Made by a program: the position numbers and the translations under genes | The notes under the pieces: model-generated | What the model was told of the DNA's origin: nothing | The model's input: only the letters and a program-made list of their open reading frames with translations | Databases searched by the model: none | DNA from: Thermohalobaculum sp951813525 | GTDB lineage: Bacteria; Pseudomonadota; Alphaproteobacteria; Rhodobacterales; Rhodobacteraceae | Direction of reading: 5' to 3' | Length of the DNA: 64,000 bases | Assembly: GCA_951813525.2 (NCBI GenBank) | Contig: CATOTJ020000002.1 | Span: 2,108,001 to 2,172,000, forward strand | Part shown: positions 41,248 to 50,114 of the stretch, one piece after another | Layout of the letters: each line of letters begins with the position of its first letter | Position numbering within the stretch: the first letter of the stretch is position 1

Positions 41248-42879
41248 ATGACCGACACCACCCTTTTCCGAGCCAAGAAAATCATCACGATGGATACGAA
41301 CCAGCCGGAGGCAACCCATGTTGCGGTCCGTGACGGGCGCATCCTGGCGGTTGGCGGGGCCGGTTGTGCCGATCAGTGGGGCGGAGCCACGCTGGACGAG
41401 ACCCTGGCCGATTGCGTTTTGATGCCCGGATTTGTGGAAGGTCATGCGCACATGATGGCCGGCGCGATGTGGCGGTATCCTTATGTCGGCTATCACGACC
41501 GGATCGATCCGCAGGGCAAGCTGTGGAAGGGGTTGACGAATATCGACGAGGTGATCGCGGGTCTGAAACAGGCCGAGGCAAAGATGGACGACCCGGACGC
41601 GCCGTTGTTCGCCTGGGGGTTCGATCCGATCTTCTTCGATGCCGAGCGTTTGAACAAAGACCACCTGGACGCCGTGTCAGCAACGCGTCCGGTTGTGGTG
41701 CAGCATTCGAACTTTCACCTTCTGACGGCAAATTCGCCCGCATTGAGCCTGGCCCGGTACACCCGCGAGACCAATGTCGAGGGCGTTGCCAAGGATGAAC
41801 GGGGCGAGCTGAACGGCGAGTTGCAGGAAATGGCCGCGATGTTCCCGCTGATGCGCCGGGTCGGGGTCGATTTCCGGTCGTTGTCGGCGCACCGCGAGAC
41901 GGTCGACGCCTTTGGCTGGGTTTGCCGCCGGGCCGGGGTGACGACGATTACCGATCTGCATGCAGGCCTGCCGCCCGAGGATGTCTCGGCCCTGTTGAAG
42001 GCGACGGTAGGCGATGACTATCCCGTGCGGATCGTGCCGATGCTGGGCGCCGCGATGATGCCGCCCCGGGACGTGGCGCCGCGGGCGTTGGAACTGGCGG
42101 CCCAGGCGACGGACAAGCTGCGCCTTGGCGGCGTCAAGCTGGTGCTGGACGGTTCGATCCAGGGATATACGGCGCGGCTGCGCTGGCCCGGCCATGTGAA
42201 CGGGGCACCGAACGGGTTGTGGGTGATTGCCCCGGATCAGGCCCGCGAACTGATTGAAAGCCTGCACGCCGCCCATGTGCAGATGCATATCCACACCAAT
42301 GGCGACGAGGCTTCGGTCGTGGCCATCGACGCCATCGAACGCGCGATCAGCCTGCACCATTGGCCCGATCACCGCCATGTTCTGCAGCACGGCCAGATGA
42401 TCGATCGCGCCATGTTCAAGCGGATGAAGGCGATGGGGATCTGCGCCAATCTTTTCGCCAACCACATCTGGTATTTCGGCGACATGCACGCGGCCAAGTC
42501 GATTGGCGAGGACCGTGCGGCGCGGATGGATGCCTGCCGCACGGCGCTGGACGAAGGGGTGGCGCTGACGATCCATTCGGACGCTCCGGTCACACCGCTT
42601 GCGCCGCTTTATACAGCCTGGGTCGCGGTGAACCGTTTGACGATGTCGGGCCGCTGTCTGGGGCCGGAGCAGCGGATCGGTGTGGACGAAGCCCTGCAGG
42701 CGATCACCCTGGGCGCGGCCTATACGCTGAAGCTGGACCACGAAATCGGGTCAATCGAGGCGGGCAAGAAAGCCGATTTCGCGATCCTGGGCGATGATCC
42801 GACCGGCGTGGCGCCGGAGGCATTGAAAGATGTGCCGGTGCACGGGACGGTTTTGGGCGGAAAGGTGTTCCGGCATTGA
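41248..42879 (+). CDS. Amidohydrolase family 3 (YtcJ-like)
   Basis: A 543-residue metal-dependent hydrolase of the YtcJ group. It starts TDTTLFRAKKIITMDTNQPE, shows the metal-binding GFVEGHAHMMAG near residue 68, MHIHTNGDEA near 350 and SDAPVTPLAPLYTAWVA near 448, and ends with the usual AGKKADFAILGDDP. Its substrate is unknown. The ATG at 41248 has AGGGGA 5 bases upstream; an in-frame ATG at 41224 (MIQSQGTRM) is possible. It begins a rightward cluster with the CobW, HpcH and TRAP genes. Confidence 0.92.
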   Translation: MTDTTLFRAKKIITMDTNQPEATHVAVRDGRILAVGGAGCADQWGGATLDETLADCVLMPGFVEGHAHMMAGAMWRYPYVGYHDRIDPQGKLWKGLTNIDEVIAGLKQAEAKMDDPDAPLFAWGFDPIFFDAERLNKDHLDAVSATRPVVVQHSNFHLLTANSPALSLARYTRETNVEGVAKDERGELNGELQEMAAMFPLMRRVGVDFRSLSAHRETVDAFGWVCRRAGVTTITDLHAGLPPEDVSALLKATVGDDYPVRIVPMLGAAMMPPRDVAPRALELAAQATDKLRLGGVKLVLDGSIQGYTARLRWPGHVNGAPNGLWVIAPDQARELIESLHAAHVQMHIHTNGDEASVVAIDAIERAISLHHWPDHRHVLQHGQMIDRAMFKRMKAMGICANLFANHIWYFGDMHAAKSIGEDRAARMDACRTALDEGVALTIHSDAPVTPLAPLYTAWVAVNRLTMSGRCLGPEQRIGVDEALQAITLGAAYTLKLDHEIGSIEAGKKADFAILGDDPTGVAPEALKDVPVHGTVLGGKVFRH

Positions 42880-42951
42880 GGGTGAGCGCAATGAAGCAGC
42901 GGGACGCCGCGCCGAGCTTTCGCGTTTGGTCAGTGGGGGCGGGGTCGGCAA

Positions 42952-43899
42952 ATGACCGGTATTGATGCCCTGCCCGCGCTGCCGACCACGGTGATTTCCG
43001 GCTATCTTGGCGCAGGCAAGACCAGTTTGGTCAACCACATGCTGCGCAATCCCGGCGGGCGCCGGATCATGGTGATGGTCAATGATTTCGGTGCGCTGGA
43101 TATCGATGCCGATCTATTGGAGAGCGCTGACGAGGACACGGTGACCCTGTCCAATGGGTGCATCTGCTGCACAATGGGGACCGAATTGATGTATGCGCTG
43201 GCCGATGCCTGCGACCGGCGCCCGCGGCCCGATTGCCTGGTGATCGAGGCATCGGGCGTTGCGCAGCCCGAAAAGATCGCCGCCGCCGCCCATGCCGAGC
43301 CGGAGATGCAGTATTCCGGCGTCGTGACCCTGGCCGATGCGGCGAATATCGCCGGACTGCTGGACGATGCGGAAATCGGCGCCCAGATCCGCGGCCAATT
43401 GGTCGTGGCCGATCTGGTGGTATTGACCAAGACCGATTTGGGCCGCGGGGACGAGGCGCGCGAACGGATCGCGTCGGTCAGCGCTGCACCGGTGATCGAG
43501 GCGCCGCATGGGGCGATTGACATCGACTTTCTGCTGGAACACCCGGCGAGTATCCCGGCGACCATCCCGGCAAGCGTCCAGGTGCCGGGCGGCGCGGACG
43601 AGGCGCATAATGCGATGTATGCAAGCTGGCACGGCACCGGCGGCAGGCTGTGCCGCGGTGCGTTGAAGGCGCTGTTATCCGACCCGCCGGAGGGGCTTTA
43701 CCGGTTCAAGGGCCGGGTCGAGTTGGACACGGGCGACTGGGCCGAGGCGCACCTGGTCGGGCGCACCCATGCGCTGACACCTTGTGCGCCCGCAGGTCAG
43801 TCGCGGGCCGTTGCGATCGGGCTGAAGGGCCGTTTCGATCCCGAGGCGTTCGAGGCAGTCTGGCAGGGCTGTATCGCCAGTCATGTCAGGGCCGAATGA
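42952..43899 (+). CDS. CobW/COG0523-family GTPase (metallochaperone-like)
   Basis: A 315-residue G3E-family GTPase. The P-loop is GYLGAGKT (about 18-25), the metal-binding GCICC is near residue 69, and the G4 motif LTKTDL is near 162. The C-terminal CobW domain holds LYRFKGRVELD. Family members deliver or traffic metals such as zinc, cobalt or nickel to enzymes. Here it lies 72 bp after a metal-dependent amidohydrolase and so may load metal into it; that is inference from position. Confidence 0.92.
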   Translation: MTGIDALPALPTTVISGYLGAGKTSLVNHMLRNPGGRRIMVMVNDFGALDIDADLLESADEDTVTLSNGCICCTMGTELMYALADACDRRPRPDCLVIEASGVAQPEKIAAAAHAEPEMQYSGVVTLADAANIAGLLDDAEIGAQIRGQLVVADLVVLTKTDLGRGDEARERIASVSAAPVIEAPHGAIDIDFLLEHPASIPATIPASVQVPGGADEAHNAMYASWHGTGGRLCRGALKALLSDPPEGLYRFKGRVELDTGDWAEAHLVGRTHALTPCAPAGQSRAVAIGLKGRFDPEAFEAVWQGCIASHVRAE

Positions 43900-44012
43900 T
43901 CATCGCGGCGTCGCTTATCGCCAGCCTGATGGAAAAACCGTTGCCCTGAGCGCCCGGGCACCTGAGTGATGAGAGACGGCCGTGACGGCCAAAAGGTTCG
44001 GGAGGAGACGAT

Positions 44013-44798
44013 ATGGAAAACGGATTGCGCAAGCTGTGGGCCGGGGGCGGCAAAGCGATCAACGCCTGGTGCGGGATCCCGTCGCCGGTGGCGACCGAAA
44101 ACATGGCCCAGGCGGATTGGGATTCGATGACCATCGACATGCAGCATGGTCTGGTCGACTATTCTGACATGGTCGGCATGTTGCAGGCCATCGATACGCG
44201 TACATCGACCCCGATCGTGCGCGTGCCCTGGAACGAGCCGGGGATCATCGGAAAGGCGCTGGACGCGGGCGCGATGGGGATCATCTGCCCGATGATCAAC
44301 ACCGCCGAAGAAGCAAAGGCGCTGGCCGATGCCTGCCTTTATCCGCCGCTTGGATTGCGCAGTTTCGGCCCGGCCCGCGCCCTGTGGCGGTATGGCCCGG
44401 ACTATCCCAAGCATGCCAATGATCAGATTCTGGTGATGGCGATGATCGAGACGGAACAGGCGGTCTCGAACCTGGATGCCATCCTGGAGGTGCCGGGCAT
44501 TCATGCGGTTTATATCGGCCCGGCGGATCTGGGCCTGACCCATGGTTTCGTGCCCAAGGGCGACCGTGACGAACCGGAATTGCTGGCCGTGATCGATCAG
44601 ATCCTGCTGGGCTGTAAGCGCCACGGCAAATTTGCCGGAATTCACTGCATGGACCCCGGATACGCAGCCGGGATGTTGGACAAGGGCTTTGATCTGGTAA
44701 CGATCGGGGCGGACAATATGTTCTTGAACACGGCAGCGAAGAACGCCGTTGCGCAGGCACGCGGCGCGTCCGGTAAGGCCGGTGGCGGGCTTTACTGA
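44013..44798 (+). CDS. HpcH/HpaI-family aldolase
   Basis: A 261-residue class II aldolase related to 2,4-dihydroxyhept-2-ene-1,7-dioate aldolase. The active-site points are DMQHG with the catalytic His (near residue 48), RVPWNEPGIIGKALDAG with the substrate arginine, METEQ-type metal ligand in MIETEQAV and GPADLGLTHG with the metal-binding Asp. It cleaves a 2-keto-hydroxy acid into pyruvate and an aldehyde. The sugar-acid or aromatic pathway is unknown. AGGAG precedes the ATG by 8 bases. It is followed by TRAP transporter genes. Confidence 0.92.
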   Translation: MENGLRKLWAGGGKAINAWCGIPSPVATENMAQADWDSMTIDMQHGLVDYSDMVGMLQAIDTRTSTPIVRVPWNEPGIIGKALDAGAMGIICPMINTAEEAKALADACLYPPLGLRSFGPARALWRYGPDYPKHANDQILVMAMIETEQAVSNLDAILEVPGIHAVYIGPADLGLTHGFVPKGDRDEPELLAVIDQILLGCKRHGKFAGIHCMDPGYAAGMLDKGFDLVTIGADNMFLNTAAKNAVAQARGASGKAGGGLY

Positions 44799-44822
44799 CG
44801 GGGCCAGACCAGGGGGCTGCGA

Positions 44823-45395
44823 TTGCTGAGTTCAGCGACCGCGCGGCGTAACGCCGGGCGCCGCCGGGCAGGGCCCGGGCGCGCGCCGCGCGGTTGGCTG
44901 GACCGGATCGAGACATGGATCAAGCGGATCGGTCTGGCCGCCGCCCTGATCTTGCTGCCTGCAATGATGATTGCGCGGCTGACCGAAATCTCGACCCGGT
45001 CGCTGAACCTTCCCGGCTCGCTTTTCAATGCAATGGAAGCCGAGTTCTTCCTGCTGTTTGCGTTTCTGATCGTCGGGTCCGCCGCCGTCACCGATGCCCA
45101 TGTGCGCGTCGATATCCTGCGCGACCGGTTCGGTGCGCGGGGACGGGCATGGGTTGAAATTCTGGGCACGGTATTTTTTGTGGTGCCCTTTACGGTCGTG
45201 GTCATCTGGTATGGTGCGGTTCTGGTTGAAAGCGCCTGGTCGGACAACGAACGGGCGGCGTTTGCGTTCGGTGCACCGGTGCGCTGGATCGTCGTGCTGG
45301 CAACACCGGTGGGTATCGCGCTGCTGGGCCTGGCAATCGGCTGCCGGGTGACCCGCCATATCGCGTTTCTGAGAGGCCGGGCACCAGCGCCATGA
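44823..45395 (+). CDS. TRAP transporter small membrane subunit (DctQ-like)
   Basis: A 190-residue four-helix membrane subunit. Hydrophobic segments are at about 37-54, 76-93, 113-136 and 157-175. The SDDctQ-family sequence features ITLR-like REISTRSL (here LTEISTRSLNLPGSLF), AEFFLLFAFLIVGSAA and ARAWVEILGT-like text are present. The start is a TTG at 44823 with AGGGGG upstream, as no ATG gives a better start; confidence in it is modest. It overlaps the DctM-like gene by 4 bp. No DctP-type binding protein lies next to it. Confidence 0.85.
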   Translation: MLSSATARRNAGRRRAGPGRAPRGWLDRIETWIKRIGLAAALILLPAMMIARLTEISTRSLNLPGSLFNAMEAEFFLLFAFLIVGSAAVTDAHVRVDILRDRFGARGRAWVEILGTVFFVVPFTVVVIWYGAVLVESAWSDNERAAFAFGAPVRWIVVLATPVGIALLGLAIGCRVTRHIAFLRGRAPAP

Positions 45396-46774
45396 GCGAA
45401 GAGCTGATCTATCAGATCGCCGACGCGATCCCGTTTGTCATGCTGGGCTGTCTGGCCGTGCTGTTGTTTTCCGGCCTGCCGGTGTCAGTGGTGCTGTTCG
45501 GGCTGGGCACCTTCTTTTGCCTGGTCGGTATCTTGCTGGGCGAAATGCCGGTTCCCGCGTTGCGGACGATCCCGTTGAAACTGTCCGATGCGGTGCGCGG
45601 GTCGCTGTTCTATCCCGCGGTGGCCATGCTGCTGTTCATGGGCGTGGCGTTGGAGAAAAGCGGGATCGCCCACGACATGTTGCGGTCGGTCCACCTGATC
45701 ACGCGGCGCCTGCGCGCCGGTATGATCGTGGCCGTTCTGCTGATCGGTGTTGTCCTGGCCCCGGCGGCGGGCATTGTCGGCGCATCGGTGGTGACGATTT
45801 CGCTGATCGCGCTGCCCGCGATGTTGCGCGCCGGGTATTCGGCCCCGGTGGCGACCGGCGCGGTTGCTGCGGCAGGTACGGTGGGGATCATCCTGCCACC
45901 GGCGGTCATGCTGTTTTTCCTGGCCTATCAGTTCCAAGTGCCGTTCGGGTCGATGTTCATGGCAACGGTGGTGCCGGGCGGGCTGCTGATCCTGCTTTAT
46001 GCCGGATGGTACATGATCACGGCGCCGCGCGGGGCGGGCACCGTTGACCAGCCGGGGCCGGGAACGCTGGCAGGTTGGGCCTTGCTGCTGATACGCGGTC
46101 TGGTGCTGCCGGTCGCGTTGATCGCACTGGTTCTGGGATCGATCATCATGGGATGGGCGACGCCGTCGCAATCGGGGGCGGTCGGGGCCGCGGGGTCACT
46201 GGTGCTGGTGGTGATCTCGGGCCGGTTGTCCTGGCGGCTGATCCGGGAGTTGGTCGAGACGACCGCGAACCTGTCGGCGATGGTGTTTCTGATCATCATG
46301 GCGGCTGCGGTCTTTTCCTATCCGTTTCGCTATTTCGACGGGGATTCGGCGATTGCCGATGCCTTGGCGGCGTTGTCGATCGGGCCGTGGGAAACGCTGT
46401 TGCTGATCACGGGGATCGTCTTTGTCCTGGGGTTCTTCATCGACTGGATCGAGATTACGATCATCACGCTGCCATTGTTCTTTCCGGTTCTGGCCGGGCT
46501 AGACTTTGCCGACCATGCCGGGTCGGACAAAGCGCCGATGTTGTGGATCGCAGCGATGATGGCATTGGTTCTGCAAACATCCTTCCTGACCCCGCCCTTC
46601 GGGTTTGCGTTGTTCTTTCTGAAAGGGTCGGCCCCGCCGGGCGTGACGCTGGGCGATATCTATCGCGGGATCGTACCGATTGTTGCAATCCAGCTGGCGG
46701 TGATCGCGCTGGTCATGGTCATGCCCGGGCTGATCACCTGGCTGCCCGAGCAGCTTTACGGGGTGCCGCGTTAG
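45392..46774 (+). CDS. TRAP transporter large membrane subunit (DctM-like)
   Basis: A 460-residue protein with about 12 hydrophobic segments and the DctM hallmarks LKLSDAVRGSLFYPAVAMLL-like N-terminal helix pair, AAGTVGIILPPAVMLFFLAY, GDSAIADALAALSIGPWETL and FFIDWIEITIITLPLFFPVL near residue 350. It moves organic acids such as C4-dicarboxylates or keto acids using ion gradients. The missing DctP binding protein must be encoded elsewhere or the pair uses another. It ends the rightward cluster. Confidence 0.92.
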   Translation: MSEELIYQIADAIPFVMLGCLAVLLFSGLPVSVVLFGLGTFFCLVGILLGEMPVPALRTIPLKLSDAVRGSLFYPAVAMLLFMGVALEKSGIAHDMLRSVHLITRRLRAGMIVAVLLIGVVLAPAAGIVGASVVTISLIALPAMLRAGYSAPVATGAVAAAGTVGIILPPAVMLFFLAYQFQVPFGSMFMATVVPGGLLILLYAGWYMITAPRGAGTVDQPGPGTLAGWALLLIRGLVLPVALIALVLGSIIMGWATPSQSGAVGAAGSLVLVVISGRLSWRLIRELVETTANLSAMVFLIIMAAAVFSYPFRYFDGDSAIADALAALSIGPWETLLLITGIVFVLGFFIDWIEITIITLPLFFPVLAGLDFADHAGSDKAPMLWIAAMMALVLQTSFLTPPFGFALFFLKGSAPPGVTLGDIYRGIVPIVAIQLAVIALVMVMPGLITWLPEQLYGVPR

Positions 46775-46856
46775 GGCATTTTCGGATCGGAATGAACCGG
46801 ACAGCCTCCGTTACTGAGCAGGTTGATTGATCCGAACTTGCTCTTATCGCCCGTTT

Positions 46857-48143
46857 CTAACCGCCCGTATTGGCCTTCAGAAACTCGATCAGATCGGCAC
46901 GGTCCTGCGGCGAGCGGATCTGTTGCATGGGCATTTTCGAGCCGGGGGTGTAGTGGTCGGGCCCAAGTTCGAACAGCTTGTCGATCGTGGTCGCCGCCCA
47001 GATGAGATCGGAGCCATCCAGAGCGCTGGAATAGCTATAGCCCGGCACCGTTCCGGCCCGGCGGCCGAAAAGCCGGTGCAGGGTCGGGCCTGCCTTGCGG
47101 CTGTGTCCCGGGTCCAGGGAATGGCAGATCGAACATTTGCGCAGAAACTGCCGCTCGCCATTGCTGACCTTGGCCGGATCCGTGTGGAAGGCACGGCGGC
47201 GTTCGGCCATGCGCGGTGCGTCTTCCGACCCCAATGGCCAGATATAGGCGTCATCCTCGATCCCGCCTGCGATCAGCGAGCGGCCGCCATCCGTAAAGGC
47301 CAATGCCCAGATCGGTCCTTTCACGGCGGCGCGAAAGTCGTGGCGGACGGTCCACCCCTCGGTCTCGACGACCATGATGTACCCCTCGCCATCGCCCACG
47401 GCGATCAGCCCGCCATCGCTGCGCCGCGTCATGGCCAGAATGGGCCTGCGGTCAAGCGTCATATCGGCGAGTTCGGCCCCGTCCGACAGGCGCAACACCC
47501 GGGTTCCGCCGTCGAGCGCGCCATATGCCAGCCAGTCGCGGGATATGTCGACCAACAGTGTGTTCACCCCAAATCCGTGGCGCGCCAGGATACGGGTGCC
47601 CGTGCCATCGGACAGGCGCCATTCGCGCACCGTTCCGTCATATGCTGCGCTGTAAAGAAAGCCCTTTGGCCCGAAGGCGACGGCATTGACGTTGCCCTGA
47701 TGTCCTTCGATCCAACGGATCAAGGTCCCGGTTTCGCTGCTCCACACCCCGATCCGCCCATCCCAGGCGGCTGATGCTATCTGTTTGCCATCGGGGGACG
47801 CGGCCAGTGCAACAACCTTGGCCCGGTGGCCTGTCAGCCGGTGCAAACGCGCACCGGTTGCCCGGTCCCAAAGGATGATTGCGTTGTCATCGCCTGCCGA
47901 TGCGATCCGGTTCCCGTCCACCAATGCAACGGTTTTGATCGCCGCTTCGTGCCCGTCGAGCCAGACCGGCGATCCGCCTTTCCAGACGCCGACTGCATTG
48001 TCGAAACTGCCGGTTACGACACCGGCCGCGTCAGCGGCCACGGCCATGACGGGTCCGCCATGCCCTTTCAGTTTGCGAAACCCGTCGGCAGCGGCAGCGC
48101 CGCAAGACAGCGCCGCCAGCAGGATCAGACCGGTCAGACGCAT
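46857..48143 (-). CDS. WD40 beta-propeller fused to a c-type cytochrome
   Basis: A 428-residue periplasmic protein. The signal peptide is MRLTGLILLAALSCGAAAAD. Seven WD40-type repeats follow (about residues 24-325; for example GHEAAIKTVALVDGNRIASA and GHQGNVNAVAFGPKGFLYSA). The C-terminal class I cytochrome has CSICH at 337-341 and a distal ligand Met in SKMPMQ near 404. It may be an electron acceptor or scaffold for the membrane formate dehydrogenase, since its ATG is 3 bp after the cytochrome b stop. The combination of a complete propeller with a cytochrome is unusual. Confidence 0.9.
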   Translation of the reverse strand: MRLTGLILLAALSCGAAAADGFRKLKGHGGPVMAVAADAAGVVTGSFDNAVGVWKGGSPVWLDGHEAAIKTVALVDGNRIASAGDDNAIILWDRATGARLHRLTGHRAKVVALAASPDGKQIASAAWDGRIGVWSSETGTLIRWIEGHQGNVNAVAFGPKGFLYSAAYDGTVREWRLSDGTGTRILARHGFGVNTLLVDISRDWLAYGALDGGTRVLRLSDGAELADMTLDRRPILAMTRRSDGGLIAVGDGEGYIMVVETEGWTVRHDFRAAVKGPIWALAFTDGGRSLIAGGIEDDAYIWPLGSEDAPRMAERRRAFHTDPAKVSNGERQFLRKCSICHSLDPGHSRKAGPTLHRLFGRRAGTVPGYSYSSALDGSDLIWAATTIDKLFELGPDHYTPGSKMPMQQIRSPQDRADLIEFLKANTGG

Positions 48144-48146
48144 GGG

Positions 48147-49352
48147 CTATTCGGCGGGCGTGGCCGCCGCCCTTTGCGCTGATTTCGCCTCTTCTTCCTC
48201 GACCCACAGATTGTGGTGCTCTCGCGCCCAATTGAGATCGACCTGACCCTTGCCCATGGCATCGAAGGCGCCTTCCATACCGACCGAGCCGAGATAGATA
48301 TGGGCGATGATGATCGCCATCAGGATGAACGAAACGATCGCGTGCCAGAGCGACGCCAACTGCATTTCGGCGTGCGGTGTCAGGACGGTGGGGAATTTCT
48401 CGCCGCCATTGAAGTGATAAAAGCCGAGATAGTTCAGAGCATCGAAGGTCTTGGCGAACATCGGAAACTCGAACGGCATCAGCAGCGACAGGCCGGATGC
48501 CGAGATTGACGCGCCAAGAACGATGACCGACCAGAAGACGATCTTCTGACCGGCATTAAACTTTTTCGCCGGCGGGTGGACGCCCTTGGAGAACAGACCC
48601 CCGCCTTTTGCCAGCCAGACCAGGTCGTGCCGGTTCGGGATATTGCGCAGAACCCACATCAGGAACACGATCGCCAGCGCTGCAATAAAGGCCCAGGCAA
48701 TCCAGTTGTGGACCCATTTCGAGAGCGCGGCGATAGGCGCAAAGCTTTCTTTGCCGAGCCAGGGGATCAGCCAGACCCGGCCGAAAAGTGTGATCAGGCC
48801 GGTGATGCCAAGGACGATGAACGAGACCGCCAACAGCCAGTGCCCGGCGCGTTCCAGCAGATTGAAGCGCAGGATCGTTTGGTCAGAGCGGCCATGTTCG
48901 ATGCGGATCTTGCCGCGGAACAGGTAGAAGACGGCCAACAGGCCAAACATACCCAGCAACAGATACCCGCCATAAGTGCGCAACGGCCCTTCGCGGAAAT
49001 TGAACCATGCCATCCCGCTGTCCTGGATCAGAACGGTCGAGGCCGGACTGCCATTCGAGGCCGTCACATTTGCCTTGCCGTAGCGCAGCTTTTCCCAAAG
49101 CTCGGAATCCGAGGTGCTGCCGCGTGTCCCCAATTGCGCGCGGATTGCAGCGGCGGCGTCGCTGGCGCTGTCGCGTTCGCGGGTTTCAACCTCTTCGCCG
49201 CGTTGGCGGCGCATGATGTCGTCGCGCGTCTGCGCGCCTCCGGTCGCGGCGCGGGCTGCGTCGTCGGGGGGGGGCGTGCCGCCCTCCTGTGCGAAAGTCT
49301 GGCCCGGAAGCACGAAGGCAGCCAGGATCAACAGGATTGCGAACAGGCGCAT
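48147..49352 (-). CDS. Formate dehydrogenase gamma subunit (cytochrome b)
   Basis: A 401-residue membrane subunit that passes electrons from the beta subunit to quinone. It has a signal peptide (FAILLILAAFVLPGQTFAQ), a soluble Ala/Glu-rich stretch to about residue 110, an anchor (YLLLGMFGLLAVFYLF) and four further helices with the haem-b ligands in RAGHWLLAVSF, KWVHNWIAWAF and AMWHAIVSFIL-like LASLWHAIVSF. The C-terminal is GQVDLNWAREHHNLW. The N-terminal extension is longer than in FdnI. The ATG at 49352 opens the signal peptide. Confidence 0.92.
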   Translation of the reverse strand: MRLFAILLILAAFVLPGQTFAQEGGTPPPDDAARAATGGAQTRDDIMRRQRGEEVETRERDSASDAAAAIRAQLGTRGSTSDSELWEKLRYGKANVTASNGSPASTVLIQDSGMAWFNFREGPLRTYGGYLLLGMFGLLAVFYLFRGKIRIEHGRSDQTILRFNLLERAGHWLLAVSFIVLGITGLITLFGRVWLIPWLGKESFAPIAALSKWVHNWIAWAFIAALAIVFLMWVLRNIPNRHDLVWLAKGGGLFSKGVHPPAKKFNAGQKIVFWSVIVLGASISASGLSLLMPFEFPMFAKTFDALNYLGFYHFNGGEKFPTVLTPHAEMQLASLWHAIVSFILMAIIIAHIYLGSVGMEGAFDAMGKGQVDLNWAREHHNLWVEEEEAKSAQRAAATPAE

Positions 49353-49508
49353 GGGTCGTCTCCGTAAAGTGGCGGGTTGCTGCCCTTTCCCGCTCCAGCG
49401 ACGGGAAGGAAGCAGGTTGCACACGGCACCGGGCCAGGCGCTGTCCCTAAAGCAGAACGGGCGGACCCTGTCAAAGGCCCGCCCGCTCTTTCGTCTTTCG
49501 GCCGGGCC

Positions 49509-50102
49509 TTAGTTGCCCTTCTGGCCGTAGGCCGTGCCCCAGCCCCAGGCGCCGGTGCCAAAGCCGCGGGCCACGACGCGCTCGCGATAGATTGCGGACA
49601 CATCGTCGCCATCGCCGGCCAGCAGCGCCTTGGTCGAGCACATTTCGGCGCAGATCGGCAGCTTGCCTTCGGCAATCCGGTTCCGGCCATATTTCTGCAG
49701 TTCGACCTTCGAGTGGGTTTCTTCCGGGCCACCGGCGCAGAAGGTGCACTTGTCCATCTTGCCGCGCGAGCCATAGTTGCCCGCCTGCGGGAACTGCGGC
49801 GCGCCGAACGGGCACGCATAGAAGCAGTAACCACACCCGATGCAGAGGTCCTTGGAGTGCAGGACCACGCCATCGTCGGTCTGATAGAAGCAATCGACCG
49901 GACAAACCGCCATACACGGTGCGTCCGAGCAGTGCATGCAGGCGACCGAGATCGACCGCTCGCCCGGTTTACCGTCATTGAGCGTCACCACCCTGCGGCG
50001 GTTCACGCCCCAGGGTACTTCATGCTCGTTCTTACATGCCGTGACACAAGCGTTGCATTCAATGCAGCGTTCGGCGTCACAGAGGAACTTTGCTCTAGCC
50101 AT
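49509..50102 (-). CDS. Formate dehydrogenase beta subunit (4[4Fe-4S])
   Basis: A 197-residue ferredoxin-like electron-transfer subunit. The cysteine blocks are CIECNACVTACK, CMHCSDAPCMAVCP, CIGCGYCFYACPFG and the C-terminal CTFCAGG..CAEMC, enough for four [4Fe-4S] clusters. It has no C-terminal membrane anchor, which FdnH of Escherichia coli has. It begins MARAKFLCDAERCIECNACV with GAGGA before the ATG. The gap to the alpha gene is 12 bp and to the gamma gene about 156 bp. Confidence 0.95.
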   Translation of the reverse strand: MARAKFLCDAERCIECNACVTACKNEHEVPWGVNRRRVVTLNDGKPGERSISVACMHCSDAPCMAVCPVDCFYQTDDGVVLHSKDLCIGCGYCFYACPFGAPQFPQAGNYGSRGKMDKCTFCAGGPEETHSKVELQKYGRNRIAEGKLPICAEMCSTKALLAGDGDDVSAIYRERVVARGFGTGAWGWGTAYGQKGN

Positions 50103-50114
50103 TGTTCATCCTCC

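Noticed and set aside
41112..41333. Small plus frame starting MIQGQG before the amidohydrolase
   Set aside because: It overlaps the amidohydrolase start in another frame, has no motif and depends on an 18-bp repeat; a leader peptide is possible but unsupported.
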